The notes under the pieces: model-generated
Database searches by the model: none
The model's input: the letters and a program-made list of their open reading frames with translations, nothing else
Told to the model about the DNA's origin: nothing
Assembly (NCBI RefSeq): GCF_022341425.1
Contig: NZ_JABFUC010000001.1
Span: 186,001-250,000, forward strand
Reading direction: 5' to 3'
DNA length: 64,000 bases
Origin: Billgrantia campisalis
Lineage (GTDB): Bacteria > Pseudomonadota > Gammaproteobacteria > Pseudomonadales > Halomonadaceae
Position numbers and translations under genes: made by a program
Shown here: in pieces, positions 37,231 through 47,763 of the stretch
Layout: the number at the start of each line of letters is the position of its first letter
Position numbering within the stretch: the stretch's first letter is position 1

Positions 37231-38358
37231 TTAAAGCTCCCCGATATCGGTTAATGACCGAGATAGTCTGCCCGGTAGGGCGAACGAGGGCAGCAATTGG
37301 CTGATCACGCTGTTCCAGCGGGATATCGGGGCCGTGGTGACGTAGATCACATCTTGCGGTTGGAGCGGGAAATGGGTGCCCATGGTCAGGGCCGTGGCGT
37401 TATTGACATCCAACTGATAGACAGTCGCTATCTTGTCACTCTCTTCCGGCTGAACGCGAATTACAAAGATACCCGAGGGCCTGGCGCGAATTTCATTGAT
37501 CCCCCCCGCTCTTGCTAGCGCATCGGTGAGGGTGATTCGCTCGTTGCCAAGGTTCAGGTTGCCCGGCGAGCGCACCTGACCGAGCACCGCGACATTCTGG
37601 GTCACTCGGGTGGGTACATGTAGCACGTCGCCGTCGCGCAGTAGCCGGTTCTGGGTTTGATCGCCATCGCGCAGCAGAGCAAACAGCGACAACGTCTCCT
37701 TGCGGCCACCACGATTGAGAATCACGTTGTGCCAGTCGCCATTGTCGGAAGCCCCACCCACCTCGCTGATGGCATCGAGGACGGTCAAGGGCACACTGGT
37801 AATCGGCAGCGTCCGGGCAGAGCCGATTGCACCGCTCACATAGAGCTTCTGGGAGCGATAGGCCGCCACATTGACATCGAGCTGGGGGTTGGTAATGAAA
37901 CCGGAGAGGCGGCGCGTCAGGAGGGTGCGGATCTCATCCGTTGTTCTATCCCCGACCTGCACGCGGCCAACATAAGGATAGAAGATGGTGCCATCCGGGC
38001 GCACGGTATTCCCCGCATCCACCGCACTGCGCTCGGCACCGGCTGGAATGGTCAACTCCGGATGGTCATAGACGATGATGCTCAGCACGTCACCGGGGCC
38101 GACCCGATACTCGTACTGTTCGATCTCGTTACGCAGGCTAGCGGGCATCAGGCTGGCCACCTCGCCATTGAATTCACGGCGATACTGTGCCACTAGCTGG
38201 GGTGTAATGGCCTGTATATCCACCAGATGATCAATATCCGGCGTCTCAGCGCTGTAAGTGATATGCCCCCCCGGTGCCATGACACAGCCGGATAGCGTGC
38301 CGACCAGCAGCATCACCATTATTCCGTTTTTTCCGTTTTTCCTGTGTAGATGTGACAT
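37231..38358 (-). CDS. wza: outer-membrane polysaccharide export lipoprotein
   Basis: A 375-residue Wza homologue. The N-terminus has a lipoprotein signal with lipobox LSGC near residue 25. The export domain has YRVGPGDVLSIIVYDHPEL near residue 86, and SLBB-type repeats follow (LYVSGAIGSARTLPI, VAVLGQVRSPGNLNL). It forms the octameric outer-membrane channel for the polymer. AGGG lies eight bases before the ATG. It is the first gene after the ops-containing leader, so it heads the long minus-strand operon. Confidence 0.95.
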   Translation of the reverse strand: MSHLHRKNGKNGIMVMLLVGTLSGCVMAPGGHITYSAETPDIDHLVDIQAITPQLVAQYRREFNGEVASLMPASLRNEIEQYEYRVGPGDVLSIIVYDHPELTIPAGAERSAVDAGNTVRPDGTIFYPYVGRVQVGDRTTDEIRTLLTRRLSGFITNPQLDVNVAAYRSQKLYVSGAIGSARTLPITSVPLTVLDAISEVGGASDNGDWHNVILNRGGRKETLSLFALLRDGDQTQNRLLRDGDVLHVPTRVTQNVAVLGQVRSPGNLNLGNERITLTDALARAGGINEIRARPSGIFVIRVQPEESDKIATVYQLDVNNATALTMGTHFPLQPQDVIYVTTAPISRWNSVISQLLPSFALPGRLSRSLTDIGEL

Positions 38359-38371
38359 TTTGTCATCCCTA

Positions 38372-38391
38372 TCTCATGTCGTTGCATGAGA
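38372..38391 (-). promoter_or_regulatory. small stem-loop just upstream of the wza ribosome binding site
   Basis: TCTCATG (38372-38378) pairs with CATGAGA (38385-38391) around a six-base loop, a perfect 7-base stem in the leader RNA shortly before the AGGG site. It might modulate translation of wza; there is no T-tract, so it is not a terminator. Confidence 0.4.
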
Positions 38392-38448
38392 CTTGTTATG
38401 ATATTCCCAGAACGTTTTCCAACACTTTACTTACAACACTATTTTTTT

Positions 38449-38460
38449 CACGCTACCGCC
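38449..38460 (-). promoter_or_regulatory. ops element for RfaH antitermination
   Basis: Read on the minus strand this is exactly GGCGGTAGCGTG, the ops core of the JUMPStart sequence, located 91 bases upstream of the wza start and followed by an A-rich stretch. RNA polymerase pauses at ops and recruits RfaH (or a relative), which allows transcription of very long surface-polysaccharide operons. A chance perfect 12-base match in exactly this leader is unlikely. It explains how the ~32 kb of packed minus-strand genes could be read as one unit. Confidence 0.9.
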
Positions 38461-38748
38461 CGGGAGTCGTTATTTGGCATTCTCCGGAGCCGATACCACT
38501 CGCCGTATACACTCGCCAAGCGCAAGTGAACACGATTTAAGAAAACATAAGACCTGTTTCCGACTACATAAGATTACATTGCATAGCGGTATCGTGCGCT
38601 CATCATTTTTCTCATGCTATTCTGTTTACAGCTTTCAAGAACTGCAAAAACAAATAGATCCAGCATTATCGGCTGCATTTTTTCTATTGACCGGCAATAT
38701 CAGCGGGAAAACAAGAGATAGGGGAAGGCGTGGCGAATCAGGCACACG
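38461..38748 (-). promoter_or_regulatory. AT-rich promoter region of the capsule operon
   Basis: No gene is visible here. Because ops must be transcribed, the operon promoter should lie in this stretch. Several weak -10-like words occur (for example GATAAT on the minus strand at 38665-38670), but none has a well-spaced -35 partner, so I do not name a start site; an activator may be needed. Confidence 0.45.
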
Positions 38749-38771
38749 AAAAAGCCGGTCGAACGACCGGC
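38749..38771 (-). terminator. Rho-independent terminator of sthA
   Basis: On the minus strand, GCCGGTC and GACCGGC form a 7-base stem with a four-base loop, directly followed by five Ts. It lies 46 bases after the sthA stop and insulates the capsule leader from sthA transcription. Confidence 0.85.
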
Positions 38772-38816
38772 GCAAGGTGAAATACCTAGTACTTTAACTC
38801 GTACTCTGGAAGGAGA

Positions 38817-40208
38817 TCAGAACACCCGATTGAGGCCATTCTGCGCCGCCACGCGATAGGCCTCGGCCATGGTGGGGTAGTTGAAGGTGGTGTTGACGAA
38901 GTACTTGAGGGTATTGGCCTCGCCCTTCTGCTGCATGATCGCCTGGCCGATGTGGACGATCTCCGAGGCCTGGTCGCCGAAGCAGTGGATGCCGTAGATC
39001 TCCAGGGTGTCCTGGTGGAAGAGGATCTTGAGCATGCCTACGGTGTCACCGGTGATCTGGGCCCGGGCGGTGTCCTTGAAGAAGGCCTGGGCCACCTCAT
39101 AGGGCACTTTGGCTTCGGTGAGCTCGCGCTCGGTGCGCCCGAAGGAGCTGATCTCGGGTATGGTGTAGATGCCGGTGGGCACCTCGCTAACGTAGCGGTA
39201 GTCGCGGTCGAGCAGCTCGTCGCAGGCGTTGAGGCCCTGGTCGTAAGCGGCGCTGGCCAGGCTGGGCCAGCCGATCACGTCGCCGGCAGCGTAGATGTGC
39301 GGGATAGCGGTGCGGTAGTGCTCATCGACCGAGAGCTGACCGCGGCTGTTGGCCTCCAGACCGATGTTTTCGAGCCCCAACTGGTCGGTGTTGCCGGTGC
39401 GGCCGTTGGCCCATAGGAAGGCGTCGGCGCGCAGCTTCTTGCCCGACTTGAGGTAGACCGTGACGCCGGACTCGTCGCCCTCGACGCGCTCATACTCCTC
39501 GTTGTGGCGGATCAGCACCCCATGCTTGCGCAGGTGGTAGGACAGCGCATCAGAAATCTCGTCATCGAGGAAGGAGAGCAGGCTGTCACGGTTGTTGATC
39601 AGGTCTACCTTGACCCCGAGCCCGGAGAAGATCGAGGCATATTCGCAGCCGATAACGCCCGCGCCAAAGATGATCAGGGTGCGCGGGGTATGGTTGAGGC
39701 TGAGGATGGTGTCGGAGCAGTAGATCCGCGGGTGGCGAAAGTTGATGTCCGCCGGGCGATAGGGGCGCGACCCCGTGGCCACGATGATCTTCTGGGCGAC
39801 CAGCTCCTCGAGGCCCTCCTGGCGATCGCGGATCAGCAGGGTGTGCTCATCCTTGAAGCGCGCCACACCGCTGAACATATCGATACGGTTGCGGGCATAG
39901 AAGCGGGTGCGCATCTCCACCTGCTGGTCGATGGTGATACGGGAGCGCTCCATCACCTTGGGAAACGAGAACCAGCGCGGCTCGCCGATATCACGGAACA
40001 TGCGGTTGGTATTGAAGGCCATGATCTGCTTGACCTGGTGGCGTAGCGCCTTGGAGGGGATGGTGCCCCAGTGGGTGCAGTTGCCGCCCACCATCGGCTG
40101 CTTCTCCACCACCGCGACTCGCTTGCCGTGCTTGGCGGCGTTGATGGCCGCACTTTCGCCGGCGGGCCCGGTTCCGATCACCACCACATCATAGTTGTGA
40201 ACTGCCAT
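38817..40208 (-). CDS. sthA: soluble pyridine nucleotide transhydrogenase
   Basis: A 463-residue flavoprotein. The FAD site is [20 protein letters not shown]. The region that carries a redox-active disulfide in related enzymes reads [15 protein letters not shown] with a single cysteine, as expected for SthA rather than lipoamide dehydrogenase. The NAD(P) site is [20 protein letters not shown]. It transfers hydride between NADPH and NAD+ in the cytosol. The ATG at 40208 was chosen; an earlier in-frame start is a TTG without support. The gene ends before a clear terminator. Confidence 0.94.
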   Translation of the reverse strand: MAVHNYDVVVIGTGPAGESAAINAAKHGKRVAVVEKQPMVGGNCTHWGTIPSKALRHQVKQIMAFNTNRMFRDIGEPRWFSFPKVMERSRITIDQQVEMRTRFYARNRIDMFSGVARFKDEHTLLIRDRQEGLEELVAQKIIVATGSRPYRPADINFRHPRIYCSDTILSLNHTPRTLIIFGAGVIGCEYASIFSGLGVKVDLINNRDSLLSFLDDEISDALSYHLRKHGVLIRHNEEYERVEGDESGVTVYLKSGKKLRADAFLWANGRTGNTDQLGLENIGLEANSRGQLSVDEHYRTAIPHIYAAGDVIGWPSLASAAYDQGLNACDELLDRDYRYVSEVPTGIYTIPEISSFGRTERELTEAKVPYEVAQAFFKDTARAQITGDTVGMLKILFHQDTLEIYGIHCFGDQASEIVHIGQAIMQQKGEANTLKYFVNTTFNYPTMAEAYRVAAQNGLNRVF

Positions 40209-40240
40209 GAACTCTTGCGTCTCCTTGTTCAAGATCAGTT

Positions 40241-40322
40241 ACGAGGCGCGAAGGACGAGGTTTGAGGAACCCCACCTCTCTTGCTCCTCGCCACTTGCTC
40301 CTCGCCACTTGCTCGTCGCCCC
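40241..40322. repeat. inverted cluster of heptamer-type repeats between nqrM and sthA
   Basis: Plus-strand units of the GAGG style (40241-40268) are followed by the complementary style. The latter includes an exact 14-base tandem TTGCTCCTCGCCAC at 40281-40294 and 40295-40308 and a degenerate third copy to 40322. Each 14-base unit is two heptamers. The two halves could pair imperfectly. Confidence 0.7.
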
Positions 40323-40336
40323 TGCGCGCCAGCCCC

Positions 40337-40594
40337 TCAGCGCTTGGTGGCGTCGTAGCCGAGGTCGGCGCCGCGGCTCTCATCGCTCTTGCGACGGGCG
40401 CTGGTGTTGTTCTTGCGGTTCTCTTCCTCGCAGATTTCATCCTTGCCGCCGCACACCTCGCAGCCGTCCTTGAGGCCGAGGTTGTTAAGGCCCCCGCAGG
40501 AGCCGGCGATGGGCTTGCGCCCCATGATCACACCGACCGCCATGGCGGCCATGATCAGCAGCATAAAGCCGAGCACGATGAGAAAGGTAGTCAT
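40337..40594 (-). CDS. nqrM: Na+-NQR maturation protein NqrM
   Basis: An 85-residue protein with one N-terminal membrane helix (FLIVLGFMLLIMAAMAVGV) and a cysteine cluster GSCGGLNNLG then DGCEVCGG, typical of NqrM (DUF539). NqrM is needed to insert the iron site in the NqrD/NqrE part of the Na+-NQR complex. The ATG at 40594 has AAGGAG six bases upstream. It is the last gene of the nqr cluster, 16 bases after the ApbE-like gene. Confidence 0.93.
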   Translation of the reverse strand: MTTFLIVLGFMLLIMAAMAVGVIMGRKPIAGSCGGLNNLGLKDGCEVCGGKDEICEEENRKNNTSARRKSDESRGADLGYDATKR

Positions 40595-40610
40595 CTGGAT
40601 CTCCTTGCGG

Positions 40611-41408
40611 CTAGTGTACGAGCCATGGCTCGAGGGCCGAAGTGTTATGAGTTTCAATACCTTGTGGGGTTTCGACAACGAGTCTCGCGGCACTATCCCG
40701 GCTCGGAAGCCCCTTGGCGGCCGTGACATTCACGCCGCCGCTGCCCGTGGCCAGCCACAGCGCCCGCTGCTGGGCCTCGCTGGCGCTTGACGCCACTACG
40801 CTGACGCCGAGGACTCGGTGGCCATTGAGCACCTCGCCGCCGCTGCGGATGGCCGGTCGCTGGACCAGCGCGGCATCGCGCAGCCGCACAAGCGGCGCCT
40901 CACCATTGCCCGGTAGGCCGACATGCTCGAGCGACAGCCGCCATTCGCGACCGGGCGGAGCGCCGCGGGCGCGTACCAACCCACCGACTTCGACCATAGC
41001 GTTGCCGATGTCGAACTCGGCCAGTCGTTCCGTCAAACGATCCACCGCCAAAGCATGCAGCAGCCGGACAAGCTCGTCCAAGAGCGGCTCGGGCGCTCTC
41101 GCAAGCCACCCCGGATAGGGTCCGAAGGCGGCTGTCAGTGTGGCCAGCAGCAGGTCACCCTGCCGCTGGATGTTGGCCAATTCACCTTGTATGCCGGCCT
41201 CCAGCGCCTCCCGCTGGCGCTCGCCGAGGTCGGCATACAGGGTGAGATGGTAGCCCGTTCCCAAAACACTACCCTGGAACTGGTGCTCCTGCAGCTGGTT
41301 GCGGCAGGCGCTGAGCAGCCCCATGGGCAGCAGCATCAGAGCCAACATGAACAGGGCCGGCCCGCGATGGGCCAGCCCTGGAAACCGCCTTGCGGCGAGG
41401 TGGATCAT
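40611..41408 (-). CDS. shortened ApbE-like protein in the nqr operon
   Basis: A 265-residue lipoprotein (lipobox LLSAC near residue 35) in the place of apbE, overlapping nqrF by ATGA. Recognisable ApbE pieces are [32 protein letters not shown] near 140-150 and [19 protein letters not shown] near 205-223. It is ~70-90 residues shorter than normal ApbE. The blocks usually read as DSELSRFN, GAFDVTVGPL, DLSAIAKG and IIDPxTG are absent or unrecognisable, and the metal-binding Asp/Thr near the C-terminus is replaced. ApbE normally attaches FMN to NqrB and NqrC; this copy may be inactive or changed in role. Confidence 0.75.
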   Translation of the reverse strand: MIHLAARRFPGLAHRGPALFMLALMLLPMGLLSACRNQLQEHQFQGSVLGTGYHLTLYADLGERQREALEAGIQGELANIQRQGDLLLATLTAAFGPYPGWLARAPEPLLDELVRLLHALAVDRLTERLAEFDIGNAMVEVGGLVRARGAPPGREWRLSLEHVGLPGNGEAPLVRLRDAALVQRPAIRSGGEVLNGHRVLGVSVVASSASEAQQRALWLATGSGGVNVTAAKGLPSRDSAARLVVETPQGIETHNTSALEPWLVH

Positions 41409-42637
41409 CCGCCGAAGTCGTCCAGCAGGATGTTCTCGGGTTCCACGCCCAGATCAATGAGCAGCTTGATCACCGAGGCGTTCATCATGGGCGGCCCGCA
41501 CATGTAGTACTCACAGTCCTCGGGAGCCGGATGGTCCTTGAGGTAGTTTTCGTACAGCACGTTGTGGATGAAGCCGGTGGGGCCGGTCCAGTTATCTTCG
41601 GGCAGCGGGTCGGACAGTGCCAGATGCCACTCGAAGTTGTCATGCTCCTCGGCCAGCTTGTCGTACTCGTCATTGTAGAAGGTCTCACGCCAGGAGCGTG
41701 CGCCGTACCAGAACGAGATCTTGCGCTTGCTGTTGAGGCGCTTGAGCTGGTCGAAGATGTGGCTGCGCATCGGCGCCATGCCCGCACCACCGCCGACGAA
41801 GATCATCTCGGCATCGGTGTCCTTGGCGAAGAATTCGCCGAAGGGCCCCATTACCGTGACCTTGTCACCCGGCTTCAGGCTGAAGACGTAGGTGGACATC
41901 AGGCCCGGCGGGTGGTTGGTGTTGGGCGGCGGCGTGGCGATACGGATGTTGAACTTGAGGATGCCCTTCTCTTCCGGGTAGTTGGCCATGGAGTAGGCGC
42001 GGATGACTTCCTCATTGCTCTTGTGGGAGAGCTTGAACAGATCGAACTTCTCCCAGTCGCCCCGGTACTCCTCTTCGATATCGAAGTCGGAGAACTTGAT
42101 GTCGTAGGGCGGTGCCACCAGCTGCACGTAGCCGCCGGCGCGGAACTCGACGTTCTCGCCTTCGGGCAGCTTGAGGTTGAGCTCCTTGATGAAGGTGGCG
42201 ACGTTGGGGTTGGAGATGACCTCGCACTCCCACTTCTTGACGCCGAACACCTCTTCGGGGACCTCGACCTTCATGTCCTGCTTCACCGGCACCTGGCAAG
42301 AAAGACGCCAGCCGTCCTTCTTCTCGCGCATGGTGAAGTGGGACTCTTCGGTGGGCAGGATGGCGCCACCGCCCTCCTCCACGCGGCACTTGCACTGGGC
42401 GCAGGAACCGCCGCCGCCGCAGGCCGACGACAGGAAGATGCCGTTGGCGGCCAGGGTGTCGAGCAGCTTGCCCCCGGCCTGGGTGGTCAGGGTGTGCTCG
42501 GGGTCGCCGTTGACCTCGATGGTCACGTCCCCGGTGCTCACGAGCTTGCTGCGAGCGGCCAGGATCACCCCGGTCAGACCGATGACGATCAGGGTGAACA
42601 TGAACACACCGAGCAAGATGACAGATGTTGCAACCAT
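41405..42637 (-). CDS. nqrF: Na+-NQR subunit F (NADH-oxidising)
   Basis: A 410-residue subunit. One N-terminal membrane helix is followed by a 2Fe-2S ferredoxin domain ([20 protein letters not shown] near 68-87). The FAD/NADH-binding reductase domain has [23 protein letters not shown] and [10 protein letters not shown]. It is the entry point for electrons from NADH. It begins 71 bases after nqrE and is coupled to the ApbE-like gene. Confidence 0.97.
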   Translation of the reverse strand: MVATSVILLGVFMFTLIVIGLTGVILAARSKLVSTGDVTIEVNGDPEHTLTTQAGGKLLDTLAANGIFLSSACGGGGSCAQCKCRVEEGGGAILPTEESHFTMREKKDGWRLSCQVPVKQDMKVEVPEEVFGVKKWECEVISNPNVATFIKELNLKLPEGENVEFRAGGYVQLVAPPYDIKFSDFDIEEEYRGDWEKFDLFKLSHKSNEEVIRAYSMANYPEEKGILKFNIRIATPPPNTNHPPGLMSTYVFSLKPGDKVTVMGPFGEFFAKDTDAEMIFVGGGAGMAPMRSHIFDQLKRLNSKRKISFWYGARSWRETFYNDEYDKLAEEHDNFEWHLALSDPLPEDNWTGPTGFIHNVLYENYLKDHPAPEDCEYYMCGPPMMNASVIKLLIDLGVEPENILLDDFGG

Positions 42638-42708
42638 GTCGGTTTCCTATTTGCTGTGAGTAACCTGATTCCCGGCGGCGCCAAGCACCGCCGGAAACGC
42701 GCCTTGGC

Positions 42709-43326
<618 letters not shown>

Positions 43327-43327
43327 G

Positions 43328-43996
43328 TTACACGGCCTCCTTGGGTTCGGTGTTGTGCTTCATCTTGAACTCGTTCTCTTCCACCTGCTCGGGGTGAGTT
43401 TCACGAATCACCCAGATCAGCAGACCGATAATGAAGAACGCCGACGGCGGCAGCAGCAGCAGGCCGTTGGGCACGTACCAGCCGCCGTCCTGCACCGGCT
43501 GCAGCACGGTGAAGCCGAACACGCTGCCGGAGCCGAACAGCTCGCGCACGAAGCCGACGATCATCAGCACCAAGCCGTAGCCCAGGCCGTTGCCGATGCC
43601 GTCGATGAACGACATCTTCGGCGTGTTCTGCATGGCGAAGCCTTCGGCGCGGCCCATGATGATGCAGTTGGTGATGATCAGACCGACGAACACCGAGAGC
43701 TGCTTGGACATCTCGTAGGCGAAGGCCTTGAGCACCTGATCGACCACGATCACCAGCGAGGCGATGATGGTCATCTGCACGATGATGCGGATCGAAGAGG
43801 GAATGTGGCGCCGAATCAGCGACACGAACAGGTTAGAGAAGGCGCAGACGAAGATGACCGCCAGGGTCATGACCAGCGAGACGCTCATGCTGGTGGTCAC
43901 CGCCAGCGCCGAGCAGATGCCGAGCACCTGCAGGGCGATGGGGTTGTTCTTCGTCAGCGGCGCCGTGAGTACACTCTTGGGAGTTGCATCCGCCAT
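43328..43996 (-). CDS. nqrD: Na+-NQR subunit D
   Basis: A 222-residue membrane subunit related to NqrE. The N-terminus [20 protein letters not shown] with ICSALAVT is characteristic, and [18 protein letters not shown] carries the second iron-site cysteine region. About six helices. Placed between nqrC and nqrE with almost no spacing. Confidence 0.97.
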   Translation of the reverse strand: MADATPKSVLTAPLTKNNPIALQVLGICSALAVTTSMSVSLVMTLAVIFVCAFSNLFVSLIRRHIPSSIRIIVQMTIIASLVIVVDQVLKAFAYEMSKQLSVFVGLIITNCIIMGRAEGFAMQNTPKMSFIDGIGNGLGYGLVLMIVGFVRELFGSGSVFGFTVLQPVQDGGWYVPNGLLLLPPSAFFIIGLLIWVIRETHPEQVEENEFKMKHNTEPKEAV

Positions 43997-43998
43997 GA

Positions 43999-44817
43999 TC
44001 AGGCTCCTTCCGATTCGAGTTCGACGTCGGCTTCCTGAGCCTCTTCCGGGTCGATTCCTGCGCGGAATTTCGCCAGGTACTCACCGAAGCCTTCCGGGCT
44101 CAGCCAGAAATGCAGCATGTTGGTAACGCCGTTGGCGGTCAGCGTCGCACCGGAGAGGCCGTCGACCTCATGCTCGCCGGTACCGGTACCGCGGGCCACG
44201 CGAATCGCCGGGGTCAGGCTCTCTTGATCGGCGAAGATCTGCTTGCCTTCCCACTGAGCCTGCCAACGCGGGTTGTTGACCTCGGCCCCCAGGCCCGGCG
44301 TTTCGCTGTGCTCGTAGTAGGTGATACCCACGATGGTGTTGCCGTCGCCTTCGATGGCCATATAGCCGCGCATCAGGCCCCACAGTCCCTGGCCACGGAT
44401 CGGCACGATGAGCTGCTCGGGGTTGTCGGGGTCATCCCCCACCAGATAGACGGTGGCAAAGTTCTCGACCCGAGACAGGCCGGCGATATCGCGTCCCCCG
44501 GACAGGGTGCGGCCGGTGGCCGGGTCGCGGGCGGCCTGGAAGTGGTCGAAGGTTTCCGGGTCGAACTCGTCGGTGTACTCGCCGGTGCGCATGTCGACCA
44601 CGCGGGGCGTGATCTCGGCGAAGGCGGCTTCCACGTCGATGCCACGCTCATAGAGGCCGGCCACACGCAAGACGTTGGTCTTGCGGTCGAGCTCCTCGTT
44701 GAGCATCTGCATGGGACGCAGGGCCACCGCGGCGGTAGAGACGATGACCGAGCACACGATGCAGAGTGCAAAGGCCACCGTCAGGATCTTCTTAATGGAG
44801 TCGTTGCTCTGTGCCAT
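43999..44817 (-). CDS. nqrC: Na+-NQR subunit C
   Basis: A 272-residue subunit with one N-terminal membrane helix ([18 protein letters not shown]) and a periplasmic FMN domain. The covalent FMN threonine is in [15 protein letters not shown] near residues 218-232, the site modified by ApbE. It starts at the nqrB stop with a TGATG overlap. Confidence 0.97.
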   Translation of the reverse strand: MAQSNDSIKKILTVAFALCIVCSVIVSTAAVALRPMQMLNEELDRKTNVLRVAGLYERGIDVEAAFAEITPRVVDMRTGEYTDEFDPETFDHFQAARDPATGRTLSGGRDIAGLSRVENFATVYLVGDDPDNPEQLIVPIRGQGLWGLMRGYMAIEGDGNTIVGITYYEHSETPGLGAEVNNPRWQAQWEGKQIFADQESLTPAIRVARGTGTGEHEVDGLSGATLTANGVTNMLHFWLSPEGFGEYLAKFRAGIDPEEAQEADVELESEGA

Positions 44818-46040
44818 CAGGCAGTCTCCTCGGCCGGGACACCGGTGCGCTGCAGGCGGCGCTTGATGTTGGCCTCAACAAAGAAGTGATCGATCAGCGG
44901 GGCAAACAGGTTGGCGAACAGGATCGCCAGCATCATGCCTTCCGGGAAGGCCGGGTTGACCACGCGGATCAGTACGACCAGGACCCCGATCAGGGCGCCG
45001 AAGAGCAGCCGTCCCTGGTTGGTCATGGAGGCCGACACCGGGTCGGTGGCCATGAACACCATGCCGAAGGCGAAGCCGCCGATCACCAGGTGCCAGTACC
45101 AGGGCATGGCGAACATCGGGTTGGTGTCGGAGCCGATCAGGTTGAACAGCGCGCTGGTGGCCACCATGCCCAGGAACACGCCGAGCATGATTCGCCAGGA
45201 GGCGATCTTGGTCCACAGCAGTACCGCCGCGCCGATCAGGATCGCCAGCGTCGAGGTCTCACCGATAGAGCCCGGCATAAAGCCGAGGAAGGCGTCCCAC
45301 CAGCTGAGCTGGGCGGTCAGCGCGGCCATGCCCTCCTGATAAGCCAGCGACAGGGCGGTGGCGCCGGTGAAGCCGTCGGCCGCCACCCAGACCGCGTCGC
45401 CGGAGATCTGCGCCGGGTAGGCGAAGAAAAGGAAGGCGCGGCCGGTCAAGGCCGGGTTGAGGAAGTTCTTGCCGGTGCCGCCGAAGATCTCCTTGCCGAT
45501 CACGATACCGAAGGTGATCCCCAGGGCCACCTGCCACAGCGGGATATCCACCGGCAGGATCAGCGCGAAGAGCACCGAGGAGACGAAGAAGCCTTCGTTG
45601 ACCTCATGGCCGCGCTTGATCGCGAACAGCACTTCCCAGAAGCCGCCGACCACGAAGGTGACCAGATAGATGGGCAGGAAGTAGGTGGCGCCGAGCACGA
45701 AGTTGGCCCAGAGGCTGCCCGGGTCGTGACCGCTGGCGAGGGTCATCATGATCGCTTCGCGCCAGCCCGCCATGGAGGCGTAGCCGTCGGCGATGGCCAT
45801 GTTGGCCTGCCAGCCGGCGTTCCACATGCCGAAGAACATCGCCGGGAAGGTGCACAGCCAGACGGTGATCATGATGCGCTTGAGATCGACCCCGTCGCGC
45901 ACATGGGCGGTGGTCTTGGCCACGCTGGGCGGCGAGTAGAAGATGGTGTCGACCGCCTCATAGAGCGGGTACATCTTCTCGTACTTGCCGCCCTTGTGGA
46001 AATGCGGTTCGAGATTGTCGAGTGTCTGTCGGATACCCAT
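44817..46040 (-). CDS. nqrB: Na+-NQR subunit B
   Basis: A 407-residue subunit with about ten membrane helices that forms the Na+ path and binds riboflavin and covalent FMN. The FMN threonine is in [14 protein letters not shown] near residue 215. The start [14 protein letters not shown] at 46040 fits the family, with AGAGG about nine bases upstream; the longer reading frame runs into nqrA. Confidence 0.97.
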   Translation of the reverse strand: MGIRQTLDNLEPHFHKGGKYEKMYPLYEAVDTIFYSPPSVAKTTAHVRDGVDLKRIMITVWLCTFPAMFFGMWNAGWQANMAIADGYASMAGWREAIMMTLASGHDPGSLWANFVLGATYFLPIYLVTFVVGGFWEVLFAIKRGHEVNEGFFVSSVLFALILPVDIPLWQVALGITFGIVIGKEIFGGTGKNFLNPALTGRAFLFFAYPAQISGDAVWVAADGFTGATALSLAYQEGMAALTAQLSWWDAFLGFMPGSIGETSTLAILIGAAVLLWTKIASWRIMLGVFLGMVATSALFNLIGSDTNPMFAMPWYWHLVIGGFAFGMVFMATDPVSASMTNQGRLLFGALIGVLVVLIRVVNPAFPEGMMLAILFANLFAPLIDHFFVEANIKRRLQRTGVPAEETA

Positions 46041-46044
46041 CACA

Positions 46045-47394
46045 TCAGGCCTCTTTCTCGATAAGGGTGAGGTTGTCACGCAGGATGGGACCGTATTCGT
46101 ACTTGCCCGGGCACACATAGGTGCACAGCGCCAGGTCCTCTTCATCCAGCTCCAGGCACCCGAGCTGCATGGCCACCTCGATGTCGCCGACGATCAAGGA
46201 GCGCAGCAGCTGAGTGGGCAGGATGTCCAGCGGCATGACTTCCTCGTACATGCCCACCGGCACCATCGCCCGCTCGGAGCCGTTGGTCGAGGTGGTCGGC
46301 GCATAGTCCTTGAGCCCGGTAAGCTTCGACAGGTAGATGCCCATCACCGAGTGGCGGTTGGCGCCAGGCGAGAGCCAGGCCATCCACTCACGCTTGTTAC
46401 CCTCTTCGAGCAGGGTGACCTGGTTGCCGAAGCGACCCAGGTAGCGCAGCGCGCCTTCACAGGTGAAGCCGGAGAACACCGAACCGGAGATCACCCGGGT
46501 ATCGTTGGGCTCGATCACCTCGCCGTCGAGCAGCTCCTGGGTGCTGGCGCCGATGCGCGTGCGCAGCAGGCGCGGCTTCTCGGCGCGCGGACCACCCACG
46601 GCGACCACCCGGGACGTTTCGATCTTGCCTTCCACGAACAGCTTGCCGAAGGCGATCACGTCCTGGTAGCCGATGTGCCAGACACGCTTGTGCAGGGCGA
46701 CCGGCGACAGGTAGTGGATGTGGGTCCCGACCAGACCGGCAGGATGCGGGCCGCCGAAGGTCTCGGTCTGCACGCCCTTGACCTCCCCGCCGGGGATCTT
46801 GGCGCCCGGTGCGGTACACAGGAACACCTTGCCCTGGGTCAGGCGGGCCAGCACCTTGAGCCCATCTTCGAAGGCATCGGCCTGCTCGTTGATGATGCTT
46901 GCCGGATCGGCGCACAGCGGATGGGTGTCGATGGCGGTGACGAAGATATCGGTGGGTTCGCTGTCGATGGCCGGGGTACGCGAATAGGGCCGCGTGCGCA
47001 GCGCGGTCCACATGCCGGATTCGACTAGCTGGTCGACCACCGCCTGGCGCTCCAGGCCCTCGAGCTTGTCACGCCCGTGGGTCTTGAACTCGACGGCTTC
47101 CTCTTGTTCGTCGACCTTGATCACCACCGACAGCAGCTTGCGCTTCTCGCCGCGGTTGATGGCCACCACCTCCCCGGCGGCCGGTGCCGTGAAGCGTACG
47201 CCTTCGATCTTCTTGTCGGTGAAGAGCAGCTGGCCTAGCTTTACCTTGTCCCCCTCCTGAACCTCCATGGTCGGCTTCATGCCAACGTAGTCGGTACCCA
47301 GGATGGCCACGTGACGCACCGGCCGCGCATCCTCGATGCGCTGCTCGGGCGCCCCCGTGATGGGGAGATCCAGGCCTTTCTTGACTTCGATCAT
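46045..47394 (-). CDS. nqrA: Na+-NQR subunit A
   Basis: A 449-residue peripheral subunit on the cytoplasmic side. Family blocks include the N-terminal [32 protein letters not shown] in the middle and [20 protein letters not shown] near the C-terminus. It heads the nqrABCDEF order. The promoter should lie in the 325 bases before the gap terminator. Confidence 0.97.
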   Translation of the reverse strand: MIEVKKGLDLPITGAPEQRIEDARPVRHVAILGTDYVGMKPTMEVQEGDKVKLGQLLFTDKKIEGVRFTAPAAGEVVAINRGEKRKLLSVVIKVDEQEEAVEFKTHGRDKLEGLERQAVVDQLVESGMWTALRTRPYSRTPAIDSEPTDIFVTAIDTHPLCADPASIINEQADAFEDGLKVLARLTQGKVFLCTAPGAKIPGGEVKGVQTETFGGPHPAGLVGTHIHYLSPVALHKRVWHIGYQDVIAFGKLFVEGKIETSRVVAVGGPRAEKPRLLRTRIGASTQELLDGEVIEPNDTRVISGSVFSGFTCEGALRYLGRFGNQVTLLEEGNKREWMAWLSPGANRHSVMGIYLSKLTGLKDYAPTTSTNGSERAMVPVGMYEEVMPLDILPTQLLRSLIVGDIEVAMQLGCLELDEEDLALCTYVCPGKYEYGPILRDNLTLIEKEA

Positions 47395-47719
47395 AGTCTC
47401 GCCCAGTTGATGGATCGGATATACGAAGGAAAGGGGTTCGAATGGATTCGAATTCTTATTTGCGTCAGTACGTTACCAGTCAGGCCCGAGCAAGCTCGGA
47501 CCACCCCGAAAAATCCACCGCATTATAATGACAAGCGCGACCAATGGCCACACGACCTATGGTCGCAAAACGTCTAGGGCGAGCGTGACGGCGCTCGGTC
47601 GCGAGGGTCGAAGAGGCGTTGAAAGCGGCTCCCCAGGCGGCCCGGCGAGCGCTTCGCGACAGCGCCCCCGCCCCCTTTAAGGGCGGTGCGCTATCGAGTG
47701 ACATGATCTAGATCAGAAA
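47395..47719. other. nqr upstream region without a gene
   Basis: A gene-free interval holding the expected nqrA promoter. A short hairpin (CGAGCG with CGCTCG near 47581-47599) is visible. I could not find a promoter with good -35 and -10 matches. Confidence 0.5.
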
Positions 47720-47744
47720 ATTCCCGACCCTGACGGTCGGGAAT
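47720..47744 (-). terminator. Rho-independent terminator of gap
   Basis: ATTCCCGACC (47720-47729) pairs perfectly with GGTCGGGAAT (47735-47744) around a five-base loop. On the minus strand the hairpin runs into TTTTC. It lies 20 bases after the gap stop. Confidence 0.88.
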
Positions 47745-47763
47745 GGCGTAGCGGCGTGCTCGC

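Noticed and set aside
40241-40322. Repeat cluster considered as a CRISPR array
   Set aside because: Units are 7 or 14 bases and contiguous, without unique spacers, and no cas genes are present.
44811-46064. 417-codon plus-strand frame, and similar long frames opposite nqrA, nqrF and gap
   Set aside because: Shadow frames of well-identified nqr and gap genes, rich in His, Gly and Asp, with no family motifs.
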